This document shows, piece after piece, positions 32,615 through 42,612 of a stretch of DNA of 64,000 nucleotides. Under the pieces are notes generated by a model. It worked only from the letters and a program-made list of their open reading frames with translations, was not told the origin of the DNA and did no database searches. Every line of letters begins with the position of its first letter. Positions within the stretch are counted from its first letter, which is position 1. The DNA is from Macropodus opercularis (taxonomy: Eukaryota; Chordata; Actinopteri; Anabantiformes; Osphronemidae), in assembly GCA_030770545.1 (NCBI GenBank), contig JAUCMP010000028.1:11985501-12049500 (forward strand), read 5' to 3'. A program made the translations under genes and the position numbers.

Positions 32615-34030
32615 TCAGTGCCCATAATTATCTCCCTCCTCCATCTGCTCCGCCCATGAGAAAAACCCCCCAGGAGTCCCCTCCGGTTGCTGCTCTTGCC
32701 CCACACACCCCACTCCCTCCACAGTAGGGAGAGACAGCGAATCGGACGATAAGGCGACATCCAGGCCAAAAGTCTCTAGGTCTGTAGGCCCCAATGTAGC
32801 TGAAAGGCTCAACGCTACTTCTCCCTCCACCGCTGGTAGAGCCTGCAGGACCTGGTCCACCTCTTCTTGTCCCAGGACCCCCGTTTCACCCCCCCCTTTT
32901 ACTCGATGGTCCTCCAACCCCTTTGTTTTCTTCAGCGACCTCCCCCCAACATCTTGCTCCACCTCCTCTCCATCTCCTTCAGCAGCGGCTCGACGACCCC
33001 TGCGCATCTTCTCCTTCCTAGGCCCCAGAGCTTGTTCACTCACAGGGAAACCACTCTTCACTCCCAACGAAACAGCTGAGCCCCGACTTGCCCCTTGGTT
33101 GATACCATCCCAGCCCTGCAATCCAGACTCTTCAGCATCATCCAAAACACCCTCCTGTATGCTCTCCCCCCCCAAAGCCATAGAACTCAGTGCAGGATCG
33201 TCTCCCGCTCGTGCAGGCCCCGGCATTGCCTGGCCATAAGTATCTTCAGCAACGTCCACGTCCGCTCTGACTGCTCGGTTTACCACTTCCGCAAAAGTCC
33301 TTCTCCGTCCAGGGCAATCCCTATACAAATGTCCGGGCTCCCCGCAACCATGACACAGTCTGTAAAAAGGGCAGGTGCTTGCATCGTGTCCCTCCTTTTC
33401 ACAATAACGGCAGCTCACACTGTTACAGCCGGCCTCCACGTGTCCATGCGCCCTGCAACGCCTGCAGAAAGGAGGCTGCCTCGAATAAAAAAGGTAACCT
33501 CTATCTGCTCCCAATTGGAACACAGCAGGAGGGTGTCTCCAACCGCCAATACCTTCCTTGTCCTGTCGTAACAGCACCTGAAACTGTCTCCGACCAGTCC
33601 AAAAACCCAAAGGGTCCCTGATGTACTTTGCTGCTGACACAACTTCAGAAAACCTTCCCAAAAAGTCACTCAAAGCCTGGTCCGAAACGTAAGGATTAAA
33701 CGTATGAACAGTGATGGTTCTGAAGTTAGGTTTATCCAAACTAACCGTTGAAAAAAAAGAAAGAGGGCATTCACCAGCTAATTTGGAACAGCTGGCCAAC
33801 ACAGCACGATGGATTTCAGCTGTGGTTAAAGTCACATCATAGGCCTTCACCTGCATGTTCCACTGCAAACAAAAAACATCTTCTACCTTTAAATTCAGTT
33901 GCTCCTTGATCACCCTGCGACAAAAAACATCTCTAGGCATGACCTCCCGTCCTTCACCATTCCATTGAAATCTAATAGTGTGTCGTAGTCCAACCCTGGG
34001 CGAAGTTCCTCCATCACTTGAAGCCGCCAT
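32615..34030 (-). CDS. Keno C ORF1: CCHC RNA-binding protein
   Basis: About 471 residues from the ATG at 34030 (MAASSDGG). The three CCHC knuckles lie at about 189-239 (CRRC, CRYC and CHGC). The RRM-like segment (ITVHTFNPYVSD to GRRQFQVLL) and the terminal SWAEQM are conserved with A and B; the linker differs. The start is only 29 nt from the U2 junction, the shortest leader of the three intact copies. Confidence 0.9.
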   Translation of the reverse strand: MAASSDGGTSPRVGLRHTIRFQWNGEGREVMPRDVFCRRVIKEQLNLKVEDVFCLQWNMQVKAYDVTLTTAEIHRAVLASCSKLAGECPLSFFSTVSLDKPNFRTITVHTFNPYVSDQALSDFLGRFSEVVSAAKYIRDPLGFWTGRRQFQVLLRQDKEGIGGWRHPPAVFQLGADRGYLFYSRQPPFCRRCRAHGHVEAGCNSVSCRYCEKEGHDASTCPFYRLCHGCGEPGHLYRDCPGRRRTFAEVVNRAVRADVDVAEDTYGQAMPGPARAGDDPALSSMALGGESIQEGVLDDAEESGLQGWDGINQGASRGSAVSLGVKSGFPVSEQALGPRKEKMRRGRRAAAEGDGEEVEQDVGGRSLKKTKGLEDHRVKGGGETGVLGQEEVDQVLQALPAVEGEVALSLSATLGPTDLETFGLDVALSSDSLSLPTVEGVGCVGQEQQPEGTPGGFFSWAEQMEEGDNYGH

Positions 34031-34059
34031 GGAAAAGAAAACTCTCAAATCCCCAAAAT

Positions 34060-34097
34060 TACTCCACTTGATCTTAGCCAAAAGGCCGAGAAGCGAT
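34060..34097 (-). pseudogene. U2: U2 snRNA nt 1-38, 5' flank of Keno C (unit 13)
   Basis: Exact to nt 33, then four of the next five bases match (GTGGAGTA against GTGTAGTA). Either the insertion is blunt at nt 38 with one substitution, or nt 34-38 were lost and the resemblance is chance. No repeat of nt 39-82 is present. Confidence 0.85.
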
Positions 34098-34764
34098 GAC
34101 CTGCATGCTCGTGATGCCAGAGGCCGCCTCTTTTGGGCGCCCCTCGCTGGTCGCGGTGCAGTGTGTTGAACTGGCAGCGAGAAAGCGCCGTCTGCTTAGC
34201 ACCGCCCACAGCCGTGCTCTCCTTGCACGCCCCCAGATCTTCCACATGACGATCCACTGCAGGCCCGCTGAGCGTCAGGGCCTGTGCTGACGCGCGTACA
34301 TGACGTTACACCCACACATGGCAACGCATGCGTTTCAAAGCATCGAACCACAAACACACTCACACAGATAGGCTTGTATGCCTATCTGGCTTGTATGCCT
34401 ATCTGTTTTAATATTGTTTACATGAAGTTTTACATGAAGTTACACCCACACATGGCAACGCATGCGTTTCAAAGCATCGAACCACTAACACACTCACACA
34501 GATAGGCTTGTATGCCTATCTGTTTTAATATTGTTTATTATTGGTGTTATTGTCTGTTAAGCGCCTTGGACAACTCTGTGTTGGGATGTGGCGCTCTATA
34601 AATAAAGTTTGATTGATTGATTGATTGACACTCACGCATATAAAGTGACACAGGCAGGACACTCTGCAGCTCTGCGTGCACAAAACGCGAGGCCACGAGA
34701 AAGACTTGGGAGGGGTCGTCTCTCGACGCCGGTGTATTTCTCTGTTACTTTCACAAAACTCTGG

Positions 34765-34886
34765 CGGCTCTGCCGAGGGGCAAAGCCCAGCAAAAATTGA
34801 CTCAACCCGTCTGAGTTCCTCTCCACGGAAATCTTTAGTAAAAGGCGAAAGACTTGTGCGTTATGAAGAGAAACTGGAGCGAAGAT
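34765..34886 (-). ncRNA. U5: U5 snRNA gene, unit 14
   Basis: G variant with one change near the 5' end: CTCCAGTTTCTC instead of CTCCGGTTTCTC. Loop I is intact. Confidence 0.9.
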
Positions 34887-35058
34887 GGCCCGGGCCTCAA
34901 AGCGAAGCAGAGGCCCCTCGTCTTCCCAGCCACAGCCGTCACGGAAGGCCCAGCTATCGCCGCTTGCTAGGCCCCTCCCCTTGCCCGGAGCCATGCGCCC
35001 GATAGGCTCTGTGCAATCAGAGTGGCTCACGACTAGGCTTTTGTCTTTGACAGCTGAC

Positions 35059-35221
35059 GAGGGGAGAGCGCGAACGCAGTCCCCCACTACCACAAATTAT
35101 GCAGTCGAGATTCCCGCATTTGGGGAATTCGCAGGGGTCAGACAGCCGGTGTGCAATGGCTGAGCCTCGCCCTGGGTGAACCACCTTCTTGATCATGGTA
35201 TCTCCCCTGCCAGGTAAGTAT
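35059..35221 (-). ncRNA. U1: U1 snRNA gene, unit 14
   Basis: Reference gene body. The region between PSE and distal element has a 1-bp deletion (TTTCGGAG instead of TTTGCGGAG). Confidence 0.95.
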
Positions 35222-35523
35222 GACTTGCTCCGCTCGCACTCAGGGAGCTCTCTCCGGGACTAACCACGCTCACTGACGGTGCTGACAGTGGGAAGAAGGC
35301 AGCTTTCGGAGCCTGCCGGTCTGCACCAGTTGTACTTTTCAGTAAAGGCTGGCGAACGTTAGTCGCTGTTCTTTCTCTGTCTTGTTGTTTTCTCCCAAAG
35401 GGGAGCAAACTTGTCCCATCATGCATTGCTGCCTTTTCCCACAGGAAATCCCATAGGCTGGACAGAAGGTGAGCCCGACAGAGCGGAGCGCAATGACAAT
35501 GGCTTGGCGTTGAACACAGAGTG

Positions 35524-35714
35524 TGGGGGTGCACCGTTCCCAGAAGCGCTGCAATACCAGGTCGATGCGTGGAGTGGACGGAGCAAGCCCCTATTCCACC
35601 TCCCTGCTCCAAAAAGCAATTTAATATATGGTCCCCGGGTAGGGGACGTATCAGATATTAAACTGATAAGAACAGATACTACACTTGATCTTAGCCAAAA
35701 GGCCGAGAAGCGAT
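35524..35714 (-). ncRNA. U2: U2 snRNA gene, unit 14
   Basis: Full length with one change: GGAATAGGGGC instead of GGAACAGGGGC. Confidence 0.95.
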
Positions 35715-36381
35715 GACCTGCATGCTCGTGATGCCAGAGGCCGCCTCTTTTGGGCGCCCCTCGCTGGTCGCGGTGCAGTGTGTTGAACTGGCAGCGAGAA
35801 AGCGCCGTGTGCTTAGCACCGCCCACAGCCGTGCTCTCCTTGCACGCCCCCAGATCTTCCACATGACGATCCACTGCAGGCCCGCTGAGCGTCAGGGCCT
35901 GTGCTGATGCGCGTACATGACGTTACACCCACACATGGCAACGCATGCGTTTCAAAGCATCGAACCACAAACACACTCACACAGATAGGCTTGTATGCCT
36001 ATCTGGCTTGTATGCCTATCTGTTTTAATATTGTTTACATGAAGTTTTACATGAAGTTACACCCACACATGGCAACGCATGCGTTTCAAAGCATCGAACC
36101 ACAAACACACTCACACAGATAGGCTTGTATGCCTATCTGTTTTAATATTGTTTATTATTGGTGTTATTGTCTGTTAAGCGCCTTGGACAACTCTGTGTTG
36201 GGATGTGGCGCTCTATAAATAAAGTTTGATTGATTGATTGATTGACACTCACGCATATAAAGTGACACAGGCAGGACACTCTGCAGCTCTGCGTGCACAA
36301 AACGCGAGGCCACGAGAAAGACTTGGGAGGGGTCGTCTCTCGACGCCGGTGTATTTCTCTGTTACTTTCACAAAACTCTGG

Positions 36382-36503
36382 CGGCTCTGCCGAGGGGCAA
36401 AGCCCAGCAAAAATTGACTCAACCCGTTTGAGTTCCTCTCGGCGGAAATCTTTAGTAAAAGTCGAAAGACTTGTGCGTTATGAAGAGAAACCGGAGCGAA
36501 GAT
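36382..36503 (-). ncRNA. U5: U5 snRNA copy with mutated loop I, unit 15 (probable pseudogene)
   Basis: Two defects set this copy apart. Loop I reads GACTTTTAC instead of the near-universal GCCTTTTAC, and stem I reads TTTCCGCCGAGAGG instead of TTTCCGTGGAGAGG. Both fall in the parts that hold exon ends. Promoter and 3' box are unchanged, so it may still be transcribed. Confidence 0.85.
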
Positions 36504-36675
36504 GGCCCGGGCCTCAAAGCGAAGCAGAGGCCCCTCGTCTTCCCAGCCACAGCCGTCACGGAAGGCCCAGCTATCGCCGCTTGCTAGGCCCCTCCCCTTG
36601 CCCGGAGCCATGCGCCCGATAGGCTCTGTGCAATCAGAGTGGCTCACGACTAGGCTTTTGTCTTTGACAGCTGAC

Positions 36676-36838
36676 GAGGGGAGAGCGCGAACGCAGTCCC
36701 CCACTACCACAAATTATGCAGTCGAGATTCCCGCATTTGGGGAATTCGCAGGGGTCAGACAGCCGGTGTGCAATGGCTGAGCCTCGCCCTGGGTGAACCA
36801 CCTTCTTGATCATGGTATCTCCCCTGCCAGGTAAGTAT
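36676..36838 (-). ncRNA. U1: U1 snRNA gene, unit 15
   Basis: Reference sequence; the last U1 of the array before the edge. Confidence 0.96.
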
Positions 36839-37141
36839 GACTTGCTCCGCTCGCACTCAGGGAGCTCTCTCCGGGACTAACCACGCTCACTGACGGTGCT
36901 GACAGTGGGAAGAAGGCAGCTTTGCGGAGCCTACCGGTCTGCACCAGTTGTACTTTTCAGTAAAGGCTGGCGAACGTTAGTCGCTGTTCTTTCTCTGTCT
37001 TGTTGTTTTCTCCCAAAGGGGAGCAAACTTGTCCCATCATGCATTGCTGCCTTTTCCCACAGGAAATCCCATAGGCTGGACAGAAGGTGAGCCCGACAGA
37101 GCGGAGCGCAATGACAATGGCTTGGCGTTGAACACAGAGTG

Positions 37142-37294
37142 TGGGGGTGCACCGTTCCCAGAAGCGCTGCAATACCAGGTCGATGCGTGGAGTGGACGGA
37201 GCAAGCCCCTGTTCCACCTCCCTGCTCCAAAAAGCAATTTAATATATGGTCCCCGGGTAGGGGACGTATCAGATATTAAACTGATAAGAACAGA
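37142..37294 (-). pseudogene. U2: U2 snRNA nt 39-191, 3' flank of Keno D (unit 15)
   Basis: U2 resumes at nt 39 after a 14-nt poly(A). The matching 5' part of this gene is not in the window because the element is cut at 42203. Confidence 0.93.
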
Positions 37295-37416
37295 TTTTTT
37301 TTTTTTTTAATTTAATACACAATACACATCCAATACATCTCCTGTACAAAACCCAGTCTAGCCACCCCTACAGCAATAATCAAAACAGCCCCAACACTAC
37401 CCAACTAACCCAACAC

Positions 37417-40400
37417 TTACAAATCCCACCCGGTGCCCCCCTGTCCTCCGCCCACCAAGAACCCCTTCCACTTCTCCTTCGCTGCGTGAAAACCCCACCT
37501 CCTCACATCCCACCTCGCTCGTTCCTGCACCTCCCACACCACCCTTTTCTCTACTTCGCACACTGTAACACACCTCCCTCCCCTCGCCAGCTCTTGTCGT
37601 GCCCTCCACAAACCCTTCTTATATAAGCTGATCACCAACCACTCCTGCCCCTTTACCCCCTCCCCCCTTTCCACCACATCCCATGACAGTGCAACACCCA
37701 GCCCCATCCGCCGCAACTCCCTCTCCGCCCCTGCCCACACCACCCCAGCGAAACCACAATCCCACAATGCATGGCGGACCGTCTCCTCCGCTGTGCAGTG
37801 TGGCCGCGGGCACACAGGTGTTTCCTTTCCCCGCACTGGGAGGCACTTGTGAAGGCACAACCAATTAAGGTCCTTTAACCCATTTTCCAGCCCCAGCCGC
37901 TGCACTGCCGTCCACGTCCTCGCCAGAATCCCGGGCAGGGGCCTCAGTGCCACCTTCCTCCTGACTTCCGCGTATGCCCTATTCTGGTCCTTCCATACTC
38001 CCTCGTGCAAAATCTCTGGGTGCTCCCTTAACCACCTCGCCGCGTGCTCATAATACCAAGGCAGGCGCTCCGCTTTGGGAGCCAGGTGTGACCACCTTAT
38101 AAGTCGCCTTGCCAGGTATGAAAAATAAAACCGTTGCCCCAAAATAGCTGGGTGCGCTCCCTCTGATGTCAGCCCATGTAGCAGCGTTGTGACAAAAATT
38201 ACGTCCAACTTCAGAGGGAAATCAGGGACGTCCCGGCCTCCCTCATCTATTCTTGCCAGCATTCGCCCCCGCGCAACCCACTCATACCTTCCTCCCCACA
38301 CAAAATCAAAAATGCTGCGGAATAGAGTCTTGCGCATGCACCTCGGCAGTGGAAAGACACTTGCTAAGTGCAGCAGGGACGCCAGCACGTCCGCTTTCAA
38401 CACCAATACCTTCCCAGCAAGCGTCAGTTGCCGTACTTTCCAGAGTCCAAGCTTCGTCCGAACCTTCATCAAACGCTTCGTCCAGTTTAGAGCAGCACTG
38501 CCTGTTCTCTCAAAAAGTACTCCCAAGATTTTAACTGGGCCCTGGCAGACTGGTATGTCACCCAAAGGGTCAGTGCGTTGTCCCCAGCTCCCGAAAAATT
38601 TCAACATACTCTTCCCCACATTTAAACAAGATCCTGACACCCTACCAAAAGCCCTTAAAATCTCTAAAGCATGCGCTACACTCCCATCTTTCCCCAGCAG
38701 CAAGGTGGTGTCGTCCGCATACTGAGAGAGCTTGTCCTACGCAGCCCCCCCCGGCACCAGCGCTCCCACCACCTTGGGATCCGCCCTGATCGCCGCTGCC
38801 ACCGGCTCCATGTAGAGCACAAACAGCAGCGGCGACAAAGGGCAGCCTTGTCGCACCCCCGACCGCAACGCAAATTCTCTACTCATGTGCCCGTTTACCT
38901 TCACCATACTACTCGCCCCGACGTACAAGTGCCTCAACCACCCCACGAACTTCTCCCCAAACCCCATCCCTCTCAACACTCTGAACAAAAACCCCCAGTG
39001 CACCCGATCAAAAGCTTTCTCTAAGTCCAGCCCCACCACCATTAATGGCAACTGGCGGTCCTCTGCCCAGGCCACGGTGTCACGCAGGAGCTAGAGGTTC
39101 TGCTGGACTGACCTCCCCGCCACGCCGCACGTCTGGTCTTCATGGACCGCTTGGGGGAGTGCAGCCCCCAGGCGTTTGGCCAGAACCCGAGCCAGGATCT
39201 TATAGTCTGCCCCCAACATGGTCAGCGGCCGCCAGTTTGCCAAATCCGTCCTGTCACCCCTCTTGTGAACCAGTGTAATCACCCCTACCCTAAATGATGC
39301 GCCCCATCTGCCACCCTCCAGGCCTTCTGAGAAGACCTCCAGCAGAGCGGGCCCTAGCTGGTCCCAGAAAGCCACGTAAAACTCCACTGGCAGGCCATCC
39401 CTCCCTGGGACCTTACTGCGCTTCATGCCTGCGAGCGCCTCCTTCAGTTCTCTCAAGAGGAGCGGGGCTTCCAGCCCCTTTGCCTGCTCATCCGTCACCC
39501 TCCCCGCAACCAGTCCCACGAAACCGTCTGCCCCTTCTTCCACTATGTCCCGTTCACCAAAAAAAACTCTCATAATATTCCGCCGCGGCCTCCACCATCC
39601 CCTCTGTGTCCACTACCAGCTGACCCCCACTCCCCCTCACCCCGTGGAAAACCTGCCGAACCCTTGCTGCTCGCACTGAGCCGAAAAATCGTGCATTGCA
39701 CCCCTCATTCACCCCGACTAGCCACGAAGTACGCCCTGGCCTGCTCCTCATACAGTGCCCTCAGCCGCTCCCTCTCTCTCCCATCCCCCCTCCCCCTCCT
39801 GCGTTCAGCACCGCCTGCCTCCACTCCAAAGCCCTTTGCAACCCCTCCACCTCCTTCCTCTTCTCTCGTGCCCTGCCCCGCGAAAACCTGATGCAAAACC
39901 CCCTCAGACGCCCCTTCACCATTTCCCACCACTCACCCGCTGTGTCACAAACCCCCCTCAGCCCTAGCAAACCCTCTATGAAAAGTGAGCACTGGACCCG
40001 AAAAGCCTCCAGCTCCAGCAGGCGGCAATTTAGCCGCCAGTACCCCGGCCCAAAACCCGGGCTCCCAGCCGCCCCTGAAAACACCAACCCACAGTGGTCT
40101 GAAAAGAAATTTGGCACCATCCTGCCTTGCTCCAGGACCATTGAACGTGAAAAAAAAATTCCATCCAACACACTCGCGTTCCCACGGGAGTTGCGCCAGG
40201 TGGGCCCACACAATGGTGGCTGCACTGCCTGACTCCCATTCACCAAACCCATGTCCTTGAAAGGTGCGAGCCACCCCACCAGCCCCCGCCCCACATCCTC
40301 ATTCCAGTCCCCCCCCACAATCACAATTCTGTTGGTGACACAGTGCGGAGTTACATTCTCCACCATTACCCGTCTGTCGGCACTCACTTGTGGCCCGTAC

Positions 40401-40730
40401 ACCCCTATGGCTCGGAACTTTTGCCCATCCCTCTCGAAATCCACCCCCACCACCCTACCCTGTTCCACTACGAAAGAACGCCTGACTCGCAACCCCCTCC
40501 CAAATAAAATGCCCACCCCAGATGAATGAACCCCCCCCCACACTCCACACTGCCCTGCCATCTCCCCACTCCCTCCCAAAGCGCTCAGCATCCCCTGCAT
40601 CCCTCAAATGAACCTCCTGCAACAAAATCACATCCAAGCCTAGACCCCTTAAGAAACAAAAAACAGACGCCCGCTTCAGCGAGTCTTGCAGCCCCCTCAC
40701 ATTGAAAGTACCCACCTTCACAGCCCCCAT
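37417..40730 (-). pseudogene. Keno D ORF2 remnant
   Basis: Reads from the MGAVKVGTFNVRG start at 40730 to the C-terminus at 37417 with at least five lesions. These are a frame change near a 9-C run at about 40533, a short deletion and frame changes at 39705-39760, a TAG at 39091-39093 where intact copies read QNLQLL, a TAG at 38737-38739, and an indel just before the YADD segment. Part of the C-terminal Cys/His region is also missing (VRGKETPVC, against VREKMHRHG in the others). Endonuclease SDHCG and RT motifs are still recognisable. Confidence 0.9.
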
Positions 40731-40825
40731 GTCTATGTGATTATGAAGCCCTCCTCCCCACTCTCACATTGTCACTCCCCAACATACATTCCCAACCATG
40801 CAGTTCCCATATGACCACCTGCATG

Positions 40826-42203
40826 TCAGTCCCCATAATCGTCCTCTCCAGACATCTGCTCCGCCCAGGAGAAGGGTTGAGTCGGTGACTGTCCTCCTTC
40901 TTCCCCTCGCCTGTCCAGCGTCCCTTGCTCCACCTCCAGGGCAGGTAGCGAGAGGAGTCCAGGTGAAAGCGCAAAATCCAGGTCAAAAGTCTCCAGGGCC
41001 GATGAGCCTAGGCCAGAAGACAAGCTTTGCCCCTCCTCCAGCGATGACCTCACCCCCGCCTGCTGACCTCTCTCCCCTCCATCCTGGCTCGCCTCCTCGC
41101 CTCCCGCCACGCCCAGGCCAGTAGATGTGTTTGGCTCCTTCTCCAGCGGTGATGACACCTCCACCTGTTGAGGGGTCAACAGGTGGAGGTGTCATCTCCT
41201 CCTCATCTCCTCCTCCTCACCTCCACTGCAGTTCTTCTCCTCTCCTGTCACCGTCTGCTGCACCTCCTCCTTCTTCTTTTTCTTTTTTGATCCTCTCTCC
41301 GTCATTGGCCGCTCTGCTCCGCCCGTCTCCTCCTCAGCTGGGCCTCGGCTTCTCCCACGAATCTTCCTTCCCAGCACCTCGGGGCCACCTTCCGCCGCTT
41401 GGTCGCCACCACTCCCTGGGGGAAGCCAATGAGAGCCCTGGGAAGTCGATTGACCGCACCTCTCCGGCAGCTGCGCCGCAACGTCCTCTATCATGGTACT
41501 GCTTGGGCCCTTTAATGTACTCCCAAGCCCCTTTGCGTCAGGTTGCTGCCTTTCCACCTTCTCCCGTTCTCCACTGTCTCTGCAAGCCACCTCGGCAAAA
41601 GTCTTCCTCCTCCCGAGGCAGTCCCTGTACAGGTGCCCAACCTCACCGCACCCGTGGCAGGCCTTGTTAAAAGGGCAGCCACTAGTGTCATGCCCCTCCC
41701 TCTCACAGTACCTGCAAGACAAAGTTCCACAGGCAGCCTCTACATGTCCGTGGCGTCTGCACCATCGACAAAACAGCGGCTGCCTCGCGTAAAATAGGTA
41801 TCCCCTGTCAGCACCTAACTGGAAAAAGGCTGGCGGGTGCTTCAATCCGTCCTCACTGTCCCCATGCAGCAGCACCTGGAACTGCCGCCGCCCCGTCCAA
41901 AACCCCAAAGGGTCTTTAACATAACGTGCCGCCGTCACCACCTCAGCAAAACGTCCCAAAAACTCTCCCAAAGCTACATCCGTTACAAAGGGATTAAAAG
42001 TATGTACTGTCACTACACGAAAGTTTGGCTTATCCAGGCTAGCTACTGCAAAAAAAGACAAAGGTGCCTCCAATCTCAACTGATTACACCTCACCATGAC
42101 CTCCTGGTATTTTTCCGCCGTGGCCAAGGTAACGTCATAAGCTCTGGACTGCTGGTTCCATTGCAGGCAGTAGACATCCGTCACCTTCAATCCCAGCTGC
42201 TCT
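40826..42203 (-). pseudogene. Keno D ORF1 remnant
   Basis: Runs from the truncation at 42203 to the SWAEQM..DDYGD end at 40826. The three CCHC knuckles are intact in the 42190-41192 segment. The frame breaks at 41180-41191, exactly where a perfect 21-bp inverted repeat sits. The N-terminal ~50 codons are missing. Confidence 0.88.
41151..41196. repeat. Perfect 21-bp inverted repeat with 4-nt loop
   Basis: Arms 41151-41171 and 41176-41196 are exact reverse complements (left arm starts GATGACACCTCC, right arm ends GGAGGTGTCATC) with GGGG between. Intact Keno copies lack the second arm, so it arose by an inverted templated duplication. Confidence 0.9.
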
Positions 42204-42558
42204 TTAACCCTCGTGCAGCCTTGGTGGGGTCAAAATGACCCCATCGTAAAAAAAAAAAAAAGGATAGAGAGATCCCGCCCATTTAAAACACCATGAGTAA
42301 AAGTGTGTTTGTGTGTGTGTGGTTGAAAGACGACAACAAACTGTAAAATTGTGAGGTCGCGGGGTCACAGAGGCAGGCCACGCACCCGTTACAAACTCCC
42401 GTCTGTGTGTTTTTGCGTGCGTGGAGCGGGTGCTTTTTTTTTTTTCCCCTTTCCCCTTTGCCTTTTCTCTTACGCTGCTGGACACACAAATAAAACGTAA
42501 CACGACTACAACAAGGTATTCGTCTGTAGGGGGGGCAGAAGCACCGCACAAGGGCTAA
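42204..42558. mobile_element. piggyBac-like MITE flanked by TTAA / CTAA
   Basis: The left end is TTAA followed by CCCTCGTGCAGCC. The right end is GCACCGCACAAGGG followed by CTAA, so the termini match at about 10 of 13 positions in inverted orientation. TTAA targets and CCCT-type ends are typical of piggyBac-related MITEs. A TGGGGTCAAAATGACCCCA palindrome lies just inside the left end. There is no ORF. Keno D does not continue on the right side, so a simple insertion does not explain the junction. Confidence 0.55.
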
Positions 42559-42612
42559 GAGGGGGGGGTGTGGGAGAAAGGAATAAGGATCATAACTGTG
42601 ACATTGGGAGGT

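Larger units (their letters stand above)
28929..34059 (-). mobile_element. Keno-type retrotransposon copy C (divergent subfamily), inserted in U2
   Basis: Complete element with a 26-nt poly(A) at 28929-28954, AATAAA at 28968-28973, ORF2, ORF1 and a 29-nt 5' UTR. Its proteins are clearly more distant from A, B and D than these are from each other. The left side resumes U2 at nt 39. The right side ends at U2 nt 33-38, so there is no target duplication, unlike copies A and B. Confidence 0.92.
4899..37294 (-). repeat. Tandem array of U5-U1-U2 snRNA units (about 15 units)
   Basis: The sequence repeats at 1618 bp, or 1601 bp when a 17-bp repeat (GGCTTGTATGCCTATCT) in the spacer is absent. With P as the U2 nt-1 coordinate, U2 is P-190..P, U1 is P-656..P-494 and U5 is about P-950..P-829, all minus strand. 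P values: 4980, 6581, 8199, 16057, 17675, 19276, 20894, 22495, 24113, 25731, 27349, 34097, 35714. One further unit (8.7-9.7 kb) lacks U1 and U2, and the last unit's U2 5' end is lost with Keno D. Units are nearly identical, as expected under concerted evolution. No 5S rRNA gene is present in the units. Confidence 0.97.
37295..42203 (-). mobile_element. Keno-type retrotransposon copy D, decayed and 5'-truncated
   Basis: Same layout and U2 nt-39 insertion as the other copies, but both ORFs are broken and the 5' end is cut inside ORF1, at a TTAA where MITE-like sequence begins. ORF1 and the inter-ORF region look like copy B, while most of ORF2 looks like copy A. This is the last unit of the array. 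Confidence 0.9.

Noticed and set aside
4899..37294. CRISPR-like or satellite interpretation of the regular repeats
   Set aside because: The 1.6-kb units contain recognisable snRNA genes with promoters; repeat length and content exclude CRISPR.
4899..37294. U4 or U6 snRNA genes in the units
   Set aside because: Neither the U6 ACAGAGA/GCAGCACATATAC nor the U4 5' stem-loop sequence was found.
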